This document shows, piece by piece, positions 7,484 through 17,242 of a stretch of DNA of 61,423 bases (the stretch's first letter is position 1; every line of letters begins with the position of its first letter). The stretch lies in NCBI GenBank assembly GCA_902514745.1, contig CABXRX010000003.1:1-61423 (forward strand), in the 5' to 3' direction. Source of the stretch: an uncultured Pelagibacteraceae bacterium. Lineage in GTDB: Bacteria; Pseudomonadota; Alphaproteobacteria; Pelagibacterales; Pelagibacteraceae. Position numbers and translations under genes: made by a program. The notes beneath the pieces are model-generated. The model was not told the DNA's origin, searched no databases, and saw only the letters and a program-made list of their open reading frames with translations.

Positions 7484-9418
7484 TTATGCGCTTTTTTCTT
7501 TATCTTCTTCTTTATTTTCTTCTTTTACTTCTTCAAAATCTGCATCAACTACATTATCGTCTTTTTTTCCTTCATCATTATTTTTACTATCATCAGGTGA
7601 ATCTGGTTTTTTCTCTTGAGATTTATATATAGCTTCTCCTAATTTCATCGATGCTTGAACTAACGTTTCTGTTTTTTTCTTGATGTCTTCATTATCAGTT
7701 CCTTTAAGAGCTTCTTTTAAACTGGATGATGCGTCTTCGATTGCTTTTTTTTCAGAATCAGTAATTTTAGATCCATGCTCTTTAAGATTTTTTTCAGTTG
7801 AATGAATTAAGGTGTCAGCTTGGTTTCTTGTATCCACAGATTCTCTTTTCTTTTTATCTTCTTCTTTATTAGCTTCTGCATCTTTGACCATTTTTTCAAT
7901 TTCTTCTTCACTCAATCCTCCAGAAGCTTGGATTTGAATCTTCTGCTCTTTTCCAGTTCCTTTATCCTTTGCAGAAACACTTACTATGCCGTTTGCATCA
8001 ATATCAAAAGTAACTTCAATTTGAGGAACTCCTCTTGGAGCTGCAGCAATACCAACTAATTCAAAGTTTCCTAACATTTTGTTGTCAGTTGCCATTTCTC
8101 TTTCACCCTGAAGAACTCTAATAGAAACTGCAGGTTGATTATCTTCTGCGGTAGAAAATACCTGGCTTTTTTTTGTAGGTATTGTTGTGTTTTTTTCAAT
8201 TAGCTTAGTTGATACCCCACCAAGAGTTTCAATACCTAAAGAAAGAGGTGTAACATCTAGAAGAAGTACATCTTTAACATCTCCTTGAAGTACTCCGGCT
8301 TGAATAGCTGCACCCATGGCTACAACTTCATCTGGATTAACACTTTTGTTAGGATCTTTTCCAAAGAAATTTTTAACTTCCTCTAAAACTTTAGGCATTC
8401 TTGTCATTCCACCTACCATGACAATTTCGTCTATGTCACTTGCAGAAATGCCTGCATCACTTAATGCCGTTTTGCAAGGCGGCAAAGTCTTAGCTATTAA
8501 ATCTTCAACAAGAGCTTCAAGTTTTGCTCTAGTCATTTTTAAATTAATATGTTTTGGTCCTGTTTTATCAGCAGTAATAAATGGTAAATTAATATCTGTT
8601 TGTTCTGCTGATGATAGTTCGATTTTAGCTTTTTCAGCAGCTTCTTTTAATCTTTGAAGTGCAAGCTTGTCTGATGTTAGATCTATTCCATTATCTTTTT
8701 TAAATTCAGCTGTTAAGTATTCAACGATTGTATTATCAAAATCTTCTCCTCCTAAAAAAGTGTCTCCATTAGTTGATTTAACTTCGAATACACCATCCCC
8801 TAATTCCAAAATAGAAACGTCAAATGTTCCTCCACCTAAATCGTAAACCGCAATCTTTTTATTTTGTTTTTTATCCAATCCATATGCTAATGAAGCTGCA
8901 GTTGGCTCGTTGATAATTCTTAAAACTTCTAGACCTGCAATTTTACCAGCATCTTTAGTTGCTTGTCTTTGTGCATCATTAAAGTATGCGGGAACAGTTA
9001 TTACTGCTTTGGTTACTTCTTGACCTAAGTATTTTTCAGCAGTTTCTTTCATTTTTTGTAGAATAAAGGCAGATATTTGAGAAGGTGAATATTTTTCCCC
9101 TTTTGCTTCTATCCAAGCATCTCCTTTTTCTGAATTAACTATTTTAAAAGGAGCTGCTGATATATCTTTTTTTACAGTTGGGTCCTCAAAATTTCTTCCA
9201 ATAAGTCTTTTAACTGCAAAAATTGTATTTTCAGGATTTGTCACAGCTTGTCTTTTAGCTGGTTGACCAACTAGTTTTTCGCTTTCATCTGTAAAAGCTA
9301 CAACTGATGGAGTTGTTCTTGCACCTTCAGTATTTTCTAATACTTTAGGTTGGCTACCCTCCATAATTGACACACAAGAGTTTGTTGTACCAAGATCTAT
9401 TCCTATAATTTTGCTCAT
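7484..9418 (-). CDS. dnaK: Chaperone DnaK (Hsp70)
   Basis: 644 residues, full length. The ATPase domain starts [11 protein letters not shown], with [15 protein letters not shown], the phosphate loops [10 protein letters not shown] and GGMTRMPKV, and the linker [19 protein letters not shown]; the peptide-binding domain and a helical lid follow. The C-terminal about 45 residues are a Lys/Asp/Glu-rich disordered tail with DADFEEV. It acts with DnaJ and GrpE in folding and heat-shock recovery. A heat-shock sigma-like promoter is visible upstream (9437-9465). No hrcA gene is present, so sigma32 control is more likely than HrcA/CIRCE repression; I see no CIRCE repeat. Confidence 0.99.
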   Translation of the reverse strand: MSKIIGIDLGTTNSCVSIMEGSQPKVLENTEGARTTPSVVAFTDESEKLVGQPAKRQAVTNPENTIFAVKRLIGRNFEDPTVKKDISAAPFKIVNSEKGDAWIEAKGEKYSPSQISAFILQKMKETAEKYLGQEVTKAVITVPAYFNDAQRQATKDAGKIAGLEVLRIINEPTAASLAYGLDKKQNKKIAVYDLGGGTFDVSILELGDGVFEVKSTNGDTFLGGEDFDNTIVEYLTAEFKKDNGIDLTSDKLALQRLKEAAEKAKIELSSAEQTDINLPFITADKTGPKHINLKMTRAKLEALVEDLIAKTLPPCKTALSDAGISASDIDEIVMVGGMTRMPKVLEEVKNFFGKDPNKSVNPDEVVAMGAAIQAGVLQGDVKDVLLLDVTPLSLGIETLGGVSTKLIEKNTTIPTKKSQVFSTAEDNQPAVSIRVLQGEREMATDNKMLGNFELVGIAAAPRGVPQIEVTFDIDANGIVSVSAKDKGTGKEQKIQIQASGGLSEEEIEKMVKDAEANKEEDKKKRESVDTRNQADTLIHSTEKNLKEHGSKITDSEKKAIEDASSSLKEALKGTDNEDIKKKTETLVQASMKLGEAIYKSQEKKPDSPDDSKNNDEGKKDDNVVDADFEEVKEENKEEDKEKSA

Positions 9419-9436
9419 AATTTAAATTCTACCCTT

Positions 9437-9465
9437 CATATATGTGTTAAAATTAATTCTACAAG
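9437..9465 (-). promoter_or_regulatory. Candidate RpoH-type promoter of dnaK
   Basis: Read on the minus strand: CTTG (9465-9462), a 17-nt spacer, then CATATAT (9444-9438). The alphaproteobacterial RpoH consensus is about CTTG-N17/18-CYTATNT, so one base differs. It would start transcription near 9430, shortly before the dnaK ATG. The same CATATATG octamer occurs at 10121-10128 just upstream of grpE, but without a good CTTG. Confidence 0.5.
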
Positions 9466-9479
9466 TTCAACAAATGTAA

Positions 9480-10115
9480 TTATTTGTCTAAATTCTCCTT
9501 ATTTTCCTCACTTTTATCATCTTTTTTTTCTGTTTTTTTAGATACGCCCACTAAAGATGGTCTAAGTAATCTATCTTTTATCATAAAACCTTTTTGAACT
9601 TCTTGAACGATTGTTCCTGGTTCTTTTTGATCGTCTTCTATTTCCATCATAGCTTGATGCAAATTTGGATCTAATTTTTTATTGAGACAATCAATTGGCC
9701 TAATATTGTTTTTAGTAAAAATAGAGATCAAATCTTTATTTATTATATCAAAATGCTCTAAGGTTTTTTTTAAAGCCTCGGTGTCTTTAAGAGCTTCATC
9801 ACTTTCTAAAATTAATTTTGATCTTGTAAGGTTGTCAATTAAATTTAACGCCTCTTTCGCAAATGCAAAACCCCCATAATCAAAAGCATCATCTTTTTCT
9901 TTTTCAAACCTTCTTCTTTGGTTTTCCATCTCAGCAAATGTTCTTGCTAATTTGTCTTCCAACTTTTTTATTTTTTCTTCAGGGGATAATTCTATTTTTT
10001 CTTCTACTTCCTCATTTTTTTCTTGCTTATCATTTAATTCTTTTGATGCTTCTTCTTTCTCATTTGAAGTTTTAGACGTAGGGTTTTCTTGATTAAGGTT
10101 TTCCTCTTTTTCCAT
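9480..10115 (-). CDS. grpE: Nucleotide exchange factor GrpE
   Basis: 211 residues from ATG 10115. An upstream in-frame TTG at 10142 would add nine residues unlike GrpE, so ATG is preferred. The N-terminal 50 residues are Glu/Lys/Asn-rich and disordered; a long coiled coil with RTFAEMENQRRRFEKEKDDA follows, then the beta domain with HQAMMEIEDDQKEPGTIVQEVQKGFMIKDRLLRPSLV (shown here only as motif landmarks HQAM, PGTI, GFMIKDRLLRP, LV). It releases ADP from DnaK. It heads the grpE-dnaK-dnaJ run and is divergent from rdgB with a 42-nt spacer. Confidence 0.95.
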   Translation of the reverse strand: MEKEENLNQENPTSKTSNEKEEASKELNDKQEKNEEVEEKIELSPEEKIKKLEDKLARTFAEMENQRRRFEKEKDDAFDYGGFAFAKEALNLIDNLTRSKLILESDEALKDTEALKKTLEHFDIINKDLISIFTKNNIRPIDCLNKKLDPNLHQAMMEIEDDQKEPGTIVQEVQKGFMIKDRLLRPSLVGVSKKTEKKDDKSEENKENLDK

Positions 10116-10133
10116 GGTGACATATATGGTAAG

Positions 10134-10180
10134 AAATCTCAAAATTGCTAGGTATTTATGAAAAAAATCTCAAAATTGCT
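10134..10180. repeat. 16-bp direct repeat in the grpE/rdgB spacer
   Basis: AAATCTCAAAATTGCT occurs at 10134-10149 and again at 10165-10180, 31 bp apart and exactly identical. The first copy is in the divergent spacer, the second inside the first codons of rdgB. It could be a slippage duplication or a paired binding site. Confidence 0.8.
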
Positions 10181-10754
10181 TATAGGCACAAATAATAGAG
10201 GAAAATATAGGGAAATTAGAGATTTATTGCCAAAATATATTAAAACGCATTCAACATCTGAGTTTAAACTAAAGAGCCCAATAGAAGATGGACAGACATT
10301 TATAGAAAACTCAATCATAAAATCTAAACATTTCTCAAAAAAGACAAAAATGTTATGCCTTGCTGATGACTCTGGACTTGAAATAGACTTATTAGATAAA
10401 AATCCGGGAATTTATTCAGCTAGATGGGGTGGAAAAAAAGGTGATTTTAAAAAAGCAATAAAGAGAGTTTATAGAGAATTATCCAAAAAAGATAAAAATT
10501 GGAAAAAAAAAAAAATTAGAGCTAGATTTGTTTGTGCCTTATCGATTTGCTATTTAGATAAAAAAATTGCGTCCGTATCAGGAAAAATTGAGGGATATAT
10601 TTCAACAAAACCAAAAGGAAAAAATGGGTTTGGTTACGATCCAATTTTTATCCCTAAAAAGAAAAAAAAAACATTTGGTGAAATGAGTTCTTTACAAAAA
10701 TATAAAATAGATCACCGTTTTGTTGCTTTCAGGAAAATTAGAAAATTTCTGTAA
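10158..10754 (+). CDS. rdgB: Non-canonical purine NTP pyrophosphatase (RdgB/HAM1)
   Basis: 198 residues. Family motifs are LLIGTNNRGKYREI at the N-terminus (nucleotide-binding TNNxGK), LADDSGLEIDLLDKNPGIYSARW in the middle (key DDSGL and GxxSAR), and GKNGFGYDPIF near the C-terminus. The enzyme hydrolyses dITP, XTP and ITP to monophosphates and keeps deaminated purines out of DNA. In larger alphaproteobacteria it sits next to rph and hemW; here it stands alone. The last 17 nt overlap the 3' end of the convergent LpoA-like gene. Confidence 0.95.
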   Translation: MKKISKLLIGTNNRGKYREIRDLLPKYIKTHSTSEFKLKSPIEDGQTFIENSIIKSKHFSKKTKMLCLADDSGLEIDLLDKNPGIYSARWGGKKGDFKKAIKRVYRELSKKDKNWKKKKIRARFVCALSICYLDKKIASVSGKIEGYISTKPKGKNGFGYDPIFIPKKKKKTFGEMSSLQKYKIDHRFVAFRKIRKFL

Positions 10755-11892
10755 TTTTTTTATCCTCAATTTTATAAAAGTTTAATCTGTGATTAATTTT
10801 ATTATTTTTAATATCGAAAATACCTATCTTACCTTTAAAAGAATTCTTTTTTTTAAAAAGTTTATTTAAATTAGAGAGATTGGTTTTTAAAGATAGATAA
10901 TAGACAAGTCCCACAAGATCGTAACTTAGTAAAGCTAAATGTGAGGGATATTCATTAAACTCTTTAAAAAATTTATCTCTATAATTTTCAAAATTATTTT
11001 TGTTTATTGACGGATAATATAAAGGCTGAATATCTACTTCATTTAATAAACTTTTATCAAACCATTGATTTAAAGTAATAAAATACTTATTTTTTGGGGT
11101 GACATCTGTATACAAAAGTGACGTAGATACACTTTTTAAACTTTCATCAAAATCAGCAATAACTACTGCATCAAAATTTAAACCTCCTAAAGTATATCTT
11201 TGTTCAAGTTTTTTAATTTTTTTTTCTTTATTCGATTGATTTGATTTTTTTAATCTTAAAATTTCATCTTCTAAGTTTTGTTTCCTAATCCTGTAATTGG
11301 TAATTTCTTCAATTTGTTTTGTTAATTTTGTTGGTTCTGTACTGTAGTCATAATTTTTAAATATCTTGATTTTTGAGTCTTTAATTCCTTTTTTAACTTC
11401 GAATTCATAGTCTTGTATTGGTGTTAAAAATATTGTTCTTTTAATTTTACTTGTTTCTAAAAATTTTTTTATAGTATTTAATTGAGAAGTAGAATTTATT
11501 CCTGCAGAAATTACATTTTTTGGAAGATCAAGCGTTTTATTTGTTAATGATAAAAAAGTTACATCTTCGATTTCATCTAAATAAGATATACTTTCGTGAA
11601 AGACAGGACCGATAACTACTTTTACACCCATTTGTTGTAACTCAAATGCTGATTTTAGAGCCTGGTTTGCTTTAGAAGCTGTATCCTTTGGAATAATTTC
11701 AATTGAGTTATTATTAATATCTTTTAAAGCCAATCTCACAGCTTTTATAATTGATTGACCTAACTCATTATTAGAACCTGTTAATGGTACCATGAGACCA
11801 ATTTTTATTGTTTCATTAGCTTTGACTGAATATGAAAATAATAAATAAAAATTTAGTATTACTAAAAAAATAATTTTAATAAATTTAATCAT
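10738..11892 (-). CDS. LpoA-like periplasmic protein (penicillin-binding protein activator family)
   Basis: 384 residues with a signal peptide (about 1-25, ending SVKA). The body is a type-I periplasmic binding fold: KIGLMVPLTGSNNELGQ, then the KDTASKANQALKSA and VVIGPVFHES segments, as in branched-chain amino-acid binding proteins. A Lys/Glu/Asn-rich coiled-coil insertion lies around 205-230. The divergent neighbour is rsmI, the same pairing as E. coli lpoA-rsmI, so the penicillin-binding protein activator family fits better than an ABC-transporter receptor, and no permease genes are nearby. There is no lipobox Cys in the signal peptide, unlike E. coli LpoA. Activation of a PBP is inference. 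Confidence 0.78.
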   Translation of the reverse strand: MIKFIKIIFLVILNFYLLFSYSVKANETIKIGLMVPLTGSNNELGQSIIKAVRLALKDINNNSIEIIPKDTASKANQALKSAFELQQMGVKVVIGPVFHESISYLDEIEDVTFLSLTNKTLDLPKNVISAGINSTSQLNTIKKFLETSKIKRTIFLTPIQDYEFEVKKGIKDSKIKIFKNYDYSTEPTKLTKQIEEITNYRIRKQNLEDEILRLKKSNQSNKEKKIKKLEQRYTLGGLNFDAVVIADFDESLKSVSTSLLYTDVTPKNKYFITLNQWFDKSLLNEVDIQPLYYPSINKNNFENYRDKFFKEFNEYPSHLALLSYDLVGLVYYLSLKTNLSNLNKLFKKKNSFKGKIGIFDIKNNKINHRLNFYKIEDKKITEIF

Positions 11893-11926
11893 TTTAATGT
11901 TAGTATATTATCTTTTAAGCTAAATT

Positions 11927-12790
11927 ATGATCATAAATTCACAATCTAAAATAAAAGCCGAAGAAAATGGTCTTTATTTGGTATCAACACCAATTGGTAA
12001 TTTAAAAGATATTACTTTTAGAGCCGTAGAAACATTGAAGAAATCTTCTTACATCCTGTGTGAAGATACAAGAGTCTCAAGAAATCTTTTAGAAAGATAT
12101 GAAATAAAAACACGCTTAATTTCAAATCATAAATTTAATGAATTAAAAAATTTAAGGAAGATTATTAATCTTTTAAAGTCTGGAGAAATAATTTCATTAA
12201 TTTGTGATGCTGGGACACCTAGTATTTCTGATCCTGGCGCAATATTAGTAAATGAATGTATTAAAAATAATATCAAAATTACTCCAATTCCAGGACCTTC
12301 GGCTGTCACAATTGCTGTTTCAATGAGTGGTTTTTCAGAAAAATTTATTTTTTATGGATTTTTACCTGAAAAGAAAAAAGCAATAGAAAGTGTTCTTAAC
12401 AAGATCTCAAGGTTTGAAGAAACATGTGTTTTTTTTATATCCCCAAAAAAAATTAATAAGATAATTCCAGAATTAAAAAAAAACTTTAGAGGAAGAAAAA
12501 TAGTGTTCTGTAGAGAAATATCAAAAATATATGAAGAATTTATAAGAACAAACGTTGATGATTTAGAAAAATTTAATAAGGAGCTAAAAGGGGAGCTAAC
12601 AATAGTAATTTCTGAAAAAAAAGTTGAAAAAAATCACTCACTAGAATTAGATGAATCAGATATGAATATAATTGATAAAATGATTAATAAATTAACTATA
12701 AAAGAGATAACTGAAATTATTAGTAAAAATAAAGATATTCCAAAAAAAAAAATTTATAATTATTGTTTGAAACTAAAAAATGAAAGTTAA
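11927..12790 (+). CDS. rsmI: 16S rRNA (cytidine-1402-2'-O)-methyltransferase
   Basis: 287 residues of the SAM-dependent tetrapyrrole-methylase fold: GLYLVSTPIGNLKDIT near the N-terminus, ILCEDTRVSRNLL, ISLICDAGTPSISDPG and ITPIPGPSAVTIAVSMSG, all hallmark blocks of RsmI. It 2'-O-methylates C1402 in the ribosomal decoding centre. The start ATG is preceded by a 34-nt divergent spacer shared with the LpoA-like gene. The last 11 nt overlap the start of the following lipoprotein gene. Confidence 0.96.
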   Translation: MIINSQSKIKAEENGLYLVSTPIGNLKDITFRAVETLKKSSYILCEDTRVSRNLLERYEIKTRLISNHKFNELKNLRKIINLLKSGEIISLICDAGTPSISDPGAILVNECIKNNIKITPIPGPSAVTIAVSMSGFSEKFIFYGFLPEKKKAIESVLNKISRFEETCVFFISPKKINKIIPELKKNFRGRKIVFCREISKIYEEFIRTNVDDLEKFNKELKGELTIVISEKKVEKNHSLELDESDMNIIDKMINKLTIKEITEIISKNKDIPKKKIYNYCLKLKNES

Positions 12791-13373
12791 ATATATTCTA
12801 ATTATTTTATTGGGTGTTATCTTGTCCAGTTGTGCTGGTGTTTCGTCAAAAGGTATTTTTGGCTCTGGAGTTAGTATTGCTTTTGATCCACGAACAGTTG
12901 GAACTCAAATGGATGACTCTATCATGCAAAAAAATTTGGCAGCACGTATTCTTATTAAAGATAAAAAATATTTAATATCAGTAAAATCTAAAGTTTTAGA
13001 TGGAAGAATTTTTTTAACTGGAAAAGTTGAGAGCCCTGAAGAAAAATTACTCTTAACCAAATTAGCTTGGGAGACAAAAGGAGCAAGATCTGTTCGTAAT
13101 GACATCAAAATTAAAGAAGAATTTAACTTCCAAAGATCTGCAAAAGATATTTTAATAACTTCTCAACTTAGAACAGCCATTATTTTAAATAAAAATATAA
13201 AAGCAACTAATTATCAAATAGATACTTATAAGAAAAAAATCTATGTTTATGGAATTGCATTAACTTCTGAAGAAAAAGATCTAGTAATTAGTGAAGCTAA
13301 AGAGATATTGGATGTAGAGGATGTTATAGCAAGTATTATCCTTGTTGAAGATCTAAGAATTCAAAGAGAGTAA
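12780..13373 (+). CDS. BON-domain lipoprotein, DolP/YraP-like
   Basis: 197 residues. The signal ends in a lipobox LSSC with lipid-bearing Cys18. Two BON domains follow (about 48-110 and 120-190), each with the pattern of a short strand, KVLDGRIFLTGKVESPEEK or KKIYVYGIALTSEEK, and a conserved Gly. E. coli DolP (YraP) has the same lipoprotein plus double-BON plan and protects the outer membrane by binding anionic lipids. In E. coli the order is rsmI-lpoA-yraN-diaA-dolP; here rsmI, lpoA-like and dolP-like remain together, which supports the assignment. The start overlaps rsmI by 11 nt; the stop abuts the maeB stop without a gap. Confidence 0.85.
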   Translation: MKVKYILIILLGVILSSCAGVSSKGIFGSGVSIAFDPRTVGTQMDDSIMQKNLAARILIKDKKYLISVKSKVLDGRIFLTGKVESPEEKLLLTKLAWETKGARSVRNDIKIKEEFNFQRSAKDILITSQLRTAIILNKNIKATNYQIDTYKKKIYVYGIALTSEEKDLVISEAKEILDVEDVIASIILVEDLRIQRE

Positions 13374-15659
13374 TTATTTTTTATAATCAATTACTTCTGC
13401 AGAATAAGCAGCTATAGATGCTAAATTAATTAGTTCTGATGAAGAAGATCTTAAAGGTGCAATTTCTATTGGTAATCCGATTCCGATTAGTAAAGGTCCA
13501 ATTACCTTTGTGTCCCCAATAGTTTTCATTAATTTATATGATATGGCTGCACTGTGTTGACCTGGCATAATTAAAATATTTGCCTTACCAACAATTTTTG
13601 AAAAAGGATAGAGCTCTTCATATTCAGGATTTAAAGCAACATCTGGCTGCATATCTCCATCAAATTCAAAATCTACTTCTTTTTCTTTTAATATTTCAAC
13701 AGCACTTCTGATGTGTTTTGTTCTACTAGTGAGAGGCTGTCCAAAAGTAGAATGAGAAACAAAAGCTACTTTAGGATCAAAACCAAATAATCTTACTACT
13801 CTTGCTGTAGAGATTGCTATTTCAGCCATTTGTTCTGATGTGGGGTATTCATGAACGCTAGTATCACCTACGAAAATAGTTTTTCCCTTATGGACTATCA
13901 TATTAAGTCCAAACATTATTTCTCCTTCTCTAACATCAACAACTTGTTTAATTTTATCTAAAGAAGCTCCAAATCGTCTAGTATTTCCAGTAACAGCTCC
14001 ATCTGCATCACCACAGGCAACCATGCTTGTAGCCCAAACTACCCTATCATTTCTAATCATTCTGTCACAATCTCTCTCCAATAATCCTTGTTCTCTTTGT
14101 AATTTTTCAAATAAATGTTTTACGTATCTCTTTCTTTTTTTATCATCTTTTGAATTAACAATTTCAATGTCAAAATTATCACTGTACCCAATTTTTTTTA
14201 TCTGTTCTTTAATTTTACTTTCTTTACCAACTAAAATTGGAATCCCTAATTTTGAATTTTTAAATGCTATAGCAGCCTTTAAAGTATTTTCATCTTCACC
14301 ATCTGCAAAAACAATTCTTTTCTGATTTTTTTTAATAAATGAATTTATACCCTGCATGATAGTAACTGTTGGGTCTAGTCTTTGTTTTAATTGTTCTTTA
14401 TAAAGTTCAAAGTTGTCTATATTTTTTCTAGCCACCCCACTTTCTATAGCTGCTTTTGCTACAGCTGATGGTATTACACTGATTAATCTTGGATCAAATG
14501 TAGATGGTATAATGTAATCTTTTCCATAATGGGGTCTTTCACCGCCCATAGCTGCAACAACTTCATCGGGAACATCTTCTCTTGCAAGTTTAGCTATTGC
14601 ATTAGCTGCAGCAACTTTCATTTCTTCATTTATTGTTTTAGATCTAACATCCAAAGCTCCTCTAAAGATATAGGGAAATCCAATTAAATTGTTTACTTGG
14701 TTAGGGTAATCTGATCTTCCAGTTGCTATAATTGCATCATCTCTAACTTCATTGATTTCCTCTGGAGTGATTTCTGGATCAGGGTTTGCGCAAGCAAATA
14801 TAATTGGATTTTTTGCCATTGATTTAATCATTTCTTTTTTTAGAACACCTTTTGCGGATAATCCTAAAAAAACATCCGCATTCTTAAGAGCGTCTTTAAG
14901 AGTTCTGTGATTAGTTTTAACTGTATATCTAGATTTCCACTGATCAATTCCGTCAGTTCTACCCTCGTAAATCACACCCTTTCTATCTAACATTATTATA
15001 TTTTCAGATTTTACACCGGAGTTTTTAAATAATTCAGTACAAGCTTGTGCTGAAGCTCCAGCACCATTAACTACAACTTTAATTTTCTTTATTGACTTAC
15101 CACTAATATCTAAAGCATTTATTAATGCCGCAGTTGTAATAATAGCTGTTCCATGTTGATCGTCATGAAAAACTGGAATATCTAAAATTTCTTTTAATTT
15201 TTGTTCTATTATAAAACAATCTGGAGCTGCTATGTCTTCTAAATTTATTCCACCAAAACTTGGTGCAAAATTTTTTATTGAGTTAATTATTTCATTGGAG
15301 TCTTTACAATCTATTTCTAAATCAATGGAGTCGATATCTGCAAATCTTTTAAATAGTACAGCCTTTCCCTCCATCACAGGCTTTGACGCAAGAGCACCTA
15401 AATCACCCATTCCTAATATTGCTGAACCATTACTTATTACAGCAACCAAGTTTCCTTTACTTGTGTAATCATACGCTGCTTCTGGGTTTTCGCTTATCTT
15501 TTTGACTGGAGCAGCAACACCTGGAGAGTATGCTAGAGCGAGGTCCCGCTTAGTTGTCATATTTTTGGAAGAAATAATCTCAATCTTGCCAGGTTTTTTG
15601 TCTTTATGAAAATCTAAAGCTTCTTTGTCTGTGTAATGATCAATCTTTGTTTTTTTCAT
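13374..15659 (-). CDS. maeB: NADP-dependent malic enzyme with phosphotransacetylase-like domain
   Basis: 761 residues from ATG 15659; the open frame extends to 15734, but the extra 25 residues are not family-like and would overlap murJ. The N-terminal malic domain has AYSPGVAAP, GNLVAVISNGSAILGMGDLG (metal/NADP region), HDDQHGTA and GAGASAQAC (Rossmann), about residues 1-430. The C-terminal 330 residues resemble phosphate acetyltransferase but serve as an acetyl-CoA-responsive regulatory domain in MaeB. The reaction is malate + NADP to pyruvate + CO2 + NADPH. The only stop-to-stop junction is TAATTA with dolP. Confidence 0.96.
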   Translation of the reverse strand: MKKTKIDHYTDKEALDFHKDKKPGKIEIISSKNMTTKRDLALAYSPGVAAPVKKISENPEAAYDYTSKGNLVAVISNGSAILGMGDLGALASKPVMEGKAVLFKRFADIDSIDLEIDCKDSNEIINSIKNFAPSFGGINLEDIAAPDCFIIEQKLKEILDIPVFHDDQHGTAIITTAALINALDISGKSIKKIKVVVNGAGASAQACTELFKNSGVKSENIIMLDRKGVIYEGRTDGIDQWKSRYTVKTNHRTLKDALKNADVFLGLSAKGVLKKEMIKSMAKNPIIFACANPDPEITPEEINEVRDDAIIATGRSDYPNQVNNLIGFPYIFRGALDVRSKTINEEMKVAAANAIAKLAREDVPDEVVAAMGGERPHYGKDYIIPSTFDPRLISVIPSAVAKAAIESGVARKNIDNFELYKEQLKQRLDPTVTIMQGINSFIKKNQKRIVFADGEDENTLKAAIAFKNSKLGIPILVGKESKIKEQIKKIGYSDNFDIEIVNSKDDKKRKRYVKHLFEKLQREQGLLERDCDRMIRNDRVVWATSMVACGDADGAVTGNTRRFGASLDKIKQVVDVREGEIMFGLNMIVHKGKTIFVGDTSVHEYPTSEQMAEIAISTARVVRLFGFDPKVAFVSHSTFGQPLTSRTKHIRSAVEILKEKEVDFEFDGDMQPDVALNPEYEELYPFSKIVGKANILIMPGQHSAAISYKLMKTIGDTKVIGPLLIGIGLPIEIAPLRSSSSELINLASIAAYSAEVIDYKK

Positions 15660-15708
15660 TTTTGATAATAAGTGTACAATTGGGGTAAAATTAAGACTAA
15701 TATGATTT

Positions 15709-17238
15709 ATGAACTTACTTAAGTCAACAGGCACATTTGGTTTTTATACTATCATTAGTAGGTTGCTTGGCTATTTAAGAGATATTTTGATAGCAATTTT
15801 TCTTGGAACAGGAATGTTAGCTGATGCTTTCTTTGTAGCGTTTAGAATTCCAAATACTTTTAGAAGATTGTTTGCCGAAGGTACTTTTAATGCAGCATTT
15901 GTTCCAAGTTATTCTTCAGAAATAATTAAGGGTAAAAAAAAATCAAACAAATTTGCAAACGATATTTTTAATCTTTTATTCTTGGGATTATTATTTTTAA
16001 TTATAATAGTCGAGATTTTCATGCCAGCATTTGTTTTAATTATTGCCCCAGGGTTTGCTGGTGATTTTGATAAAATGGAGGTTGCAATAAATTTAACAAG
16101 GATAACTTTTCCTTTTTTATTTTTTATTTGTTTAGCATCTTTTTTTTCTGCAATACTTAATTCTCATAATAAATTTGCAGCTGCAGCTGCCGCTCCAATA
16201 ATTTTAAACATCATTCTGATATTAGTATTATTTTTTTCTAAATCTTTGGGTGATAAGCTTGTTTATTACCTGTCTTATGGCGTTTCCCTGGCCGGTTTTT
16301 TACAGTTAATATTTTTATATAAATTTGTATCAAAGTATTACTCACTTGAGTTTAGTTTTAAATTTAAAACAAGTAATAAAGTGAAGTTTTTTTTCAAAAA
16401 ACTTTTACCGAGTATTTTTTCATCTGGAGTAACTCAAATTAATATTTTAATTGGAACCATAATTGCATCTTTTCAAGCAAGTGCAGTCTCCTATTTATAT
16501 TATGCTGACAGGATTTATCAAATTAACTTGGCAATAGCTGGAATTGCAATTGGAGTTGTTATACTTCCGCAGCTTTCAAAATATATCCAATCTAGAAAAA
16601 AAGATAAGATTTTACTCATTCAAAACAAAGCTCTTGAATTAAGCTTATTTTTAAGTTTACCAGCTACTATTGCTTTAATTATTGGTTCAGAACAAATTAT
16701 CTCGGCTTTATTTGGCTACGGATCTTTTAATCAAACTTCAGTAAGTAATTCCAGTTTAGCTTTACATTATTTTGCAATTGGTTTGCCTGCTTTTGCTTTG
16801 ATAAAAGTTTTTTCAAGTTTTTTCTTTGCAAATCATGATACTAAAACGCCATTTTATATCTCATTAACCTCAGTAATAATAAATATTTTTATTAGTATTT
16901 ACTATTTTAATGAAATAGGATTTATTATAATTCCAATAGCAACAACTATTTCATCATGGTTTAATTCAATACTGTTATTTCTGTTTTTAAAAAATCGTAA
17001 ATTATTTTATTTTAACAAAATATTTTTTGTTAAATTTATCAAAATAGTTATTGCATCAATTCTCATGGGTTTATTTTTTAATTTTTTATTAAATATTTTT
17101 CAAAATGAACTAGCATTTAATAATGTAATTAAATCTTTATATTTGATTCTAAGTGTTATATTGGGGTTATTGTTTTATTTATTTGTGTGTTATTTGATCA
17201 AAGCTTTTAAAATGAGTGATATTAAATTAAAGTATTAA
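15709..17238 (+). CDS. murJ: Lipid II flippase MurJ (MviN)
   Basis: 509 residues with about 14 hydrophobic segments. The N-terminal [41 protein letters not shown] and AFVPSY are diagnostic of MurJ, including the arginine-rich RxxxAEG cavity segment. It flips lipid II across the inner membrane for peptidoglycan synthesis. It is divergent from maeB with a 49-nt spacer and is followed after 4 nt by trpS; murJ-trpS-nfu is a recurrent alphaproteobacterial order. Confidence 0.96.
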   Translation: MNLLKSTGTFGFYTIISRLLGYLRDILIAIFLGTGMLADAFFVAFRIPNTFRRLFAEGTFNAAFVPSYSSEIIKGKKKSNKFANDIFNLLFLGLLFLIIIVEIFMPAFVLIIAPGFAGDFDKMEVAINLTRITFPFLFFICLASFFSAILNSHNKFAAAAAAPIILNIILILVLFFSKSLGDKLVYYLSYGVSLAGFLQLIFLYKFVSKYYSLEFSFKFKTSNKVKFFFKKLLPSIFSSGVTQINILIGTIIASFQASAVSYLYYADRIYQINLAIAGIAIGVVILPQLSKYIQSRKKDKILLIQNKALELSLFLSLPATIALIIGSEQIISALFGYGSFNQTSVSNSSLALHYFAIGLPAFALIKVFSSFFFANHDTKTPFYISLTSVIINIFISIYYFNEIGFIIIPIATTISSWFNSILLFLFLKNRKLFYFNKIFFVKFIKIVIASILMGLFFNFLLNIFQNELAFNNVIKSLYLILSVILGLLFYLFVCYLIKAFKMSDIKLKY

Positions 17239-17242
17239 TTTT

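Noticed and set aside
15660-15734. Longer malic enzyme start overlapping murJ
   Set aside because: The added residues are not part of MaeB and the overlap with the divergent murJ start would be unlikely.
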